Positions 6,489 to 7,001 of a stretch of 7,001 nt of DNA are shown here, piece by piece. The notes beneath the pieces were generated by a model. The model did no database searches. It was not told the origin of the DNA and worked only from the letters and a program-made list of their open reading frames with translations. How positions within the stretch are numbered: the first letter of the stretch is position 1; the number at the start of each line of letters is the position of its first letter. The position numbers and the translations under genes are program-made. This stretch comes from Chloroflexota bacterium (GTDB lineage: Bacteria > Chloroflexota > UBA6077 > CF-72), in the NCBI GenBank assembly GCA_019247135.1, contig JAFAPL010000775.1, positions 1-7,001 of the forward strand. The letters are read 5' to 3'.

Positions 6489-7000
6489 GCTAGAACACCG
6501 GCGCGGCGTGGGCGACCTACTCGGACGTACTGAATGCGATCGTCGCTCCCAAGTTGGGACAGGAAGCCAGTCTGATCGATCAACCGAGGAAAACGCATCT
6601 TCTGCACGAGAAAGTCGACGTCCAGTGCCTTGAACTCCGGCCACTCGGTCGCCAACACGGCGACATCCGCGTTGTCGAGTACGTCCGCGAGGCTGTGCGT
6701 GAGCCGTACGTCACTCAGCTCGTCCGGGAGCCTGTGAACCGCGGGATCATACGCTTGCACGGCGACGCCGCGATCGACCAGCGAACGGGCGAGCTCCACA
6801 GCATACGATCGACGGAGCGTGTCGGTACCTGGCTTGTACGTGAGGCCAAGAAGCGCGACGCGCGGTCGTGACACGCCGTGCGTTGAATCCAGGACACGCT
6901 CGCGGACCCATTCAGAATGCCGTTGGTTGCTCTCCAGAACGGAGCTGAGGAGAGGCACCGAAACGGCGTGTTTTTGGGCGAGGGACTGGAGAAACGCGAC
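6485..7000 (-). CDS. C-terminal part of a nucleotide-sugar 6-dehydrogenase (UDP-glucose/GDP-mannose dehydrogenase family; 5' end outside window)
   Basis: The frame is open to the right edge, so the first in-frame GTG at 6958 is not the real start; 171 residues are visible. The beginning (VAFLQSLAQKHAVSVPLLSS, then VLESNQRH) matches the end of the central dimerisation helix region. GLTYKPGTDTLRRS, some 52-65 residues into the visible part, is the family motif opening the UDP/GDP-binding C-terminal domain, and Q-YDPAV follows at the end of its second strand. The family oxidises C6 of a nucleotide sugar in two NAD+-dependent steps to a uronic acid (for example UDP-glucuronate). The catalytic Cys and NAD-binding domain lie outside the window, so UDP-glucose, UDP-GlcNAc/ManNAc and GDP-mannose remain possible. 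It is the most upstream gene visible in the minus-strand operon and its stop overlaps the SDR start as GTGA. Confidence 0.9.
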   Translation of the reverse strand, partial: VAFLQSLAQKHAVSVPLLSSVLESNQRHSEWVRERVLDSTHGVSRPRVALLGLTYKPGTDTLRRSYAVELARSLVDRGVAVQAYDPAVHRLPDELSDVRLTHSLADVLDNADVAVLATEWPEFKALDVDFLVQKMRFPRLIDQTGFLSQLGSDDRIQYVRVGRPRRAGVLA

Positions 7001-7001
7001 A

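Noticed and set aside
6489..6644. N-terminal extension of the SDR frame
   Set aside because: It overlaps the dehydrogenase gene by over 150 bp with no SDR-like sequence; the GTG at 6488 in a GTGA junction fits the family N-terminus.
1..7001. Mobile element, phage, CRISPR or RNA gene
   Set aside because: No transposase or integrase motifs, terminal repeats, regularly spaced repeats or tRNA-like cloverleaf sequences were seen; the window is filled by metabolic and membrane genes.

Overview
The window looks like part of a surface-polysaccharide (exopolysaccharide, capsule or O-antigen) locus from a high-GC bacterium. GC is roughly 60% by eye, GTG starts are common, and genes are packed almost without spacers. 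I cannot fix the phylum; an actinobacterium or another high-GC soil or aquatic lineage would fit. I saw no RNA genes, insertion sequences, CRISPR arrays, promoters or convincing terminators. Essentially every base is coding, so there is no gene-free stretch to describe.

Layout: two transcription units converge at about 2.9-3.0 kb. On the + strand lie two tandem, paralogous polytopic membrane proteins. The first is cut by the left window edge. The second is complete (740 aa), resembles GT-C-type membrane glycosyltransferases, and has an extra C-terminal domain that the first lacks. On the - strand, reading from the right edge leftwards, five genes form one tightly coupled operon: a nucleotide-sugar 6-dehydrogenase (N-terminal part outside the window), a short-chain dehydrogenase/reductase (SDR), a Gfo/Idh/MocA oxidoreductase, an HddA-like GHMP sugar kinase and an HddC-like sugar nucleotidyltransferase. 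Junctions are GTGA, ATGA, TGA|GTG and GTGA, that is 4-bp overlaps or direct abutment throughout.

How they may work together: the kinase plus nucleotidyltransferase pair is the signature of GDP-D-glycero-alpha-D-manno-heptose synthesis (heptose-7-phosphate to heptose-1,7-bisphosphate, then nucleotidyl transfer after dephosphorylation). The isomerase GmhA and phosphatase GmhB of that route are not in the window. The dehydrogenase, SDR and Gfo/Idh enzyme are redox functions that could make or modify further sugars for the same polymer. The + strand membrane proteins would then act on lipid-linked sugars at the membrane. This assembly is inference from family and context. The most notable points are the SDR + Gfo/Idh + HddA + HddC cassette, the paralogous membrane-protein pair with unequal C-termini, and a 66-bp tail-to-tail gene overlap in exact codon register.
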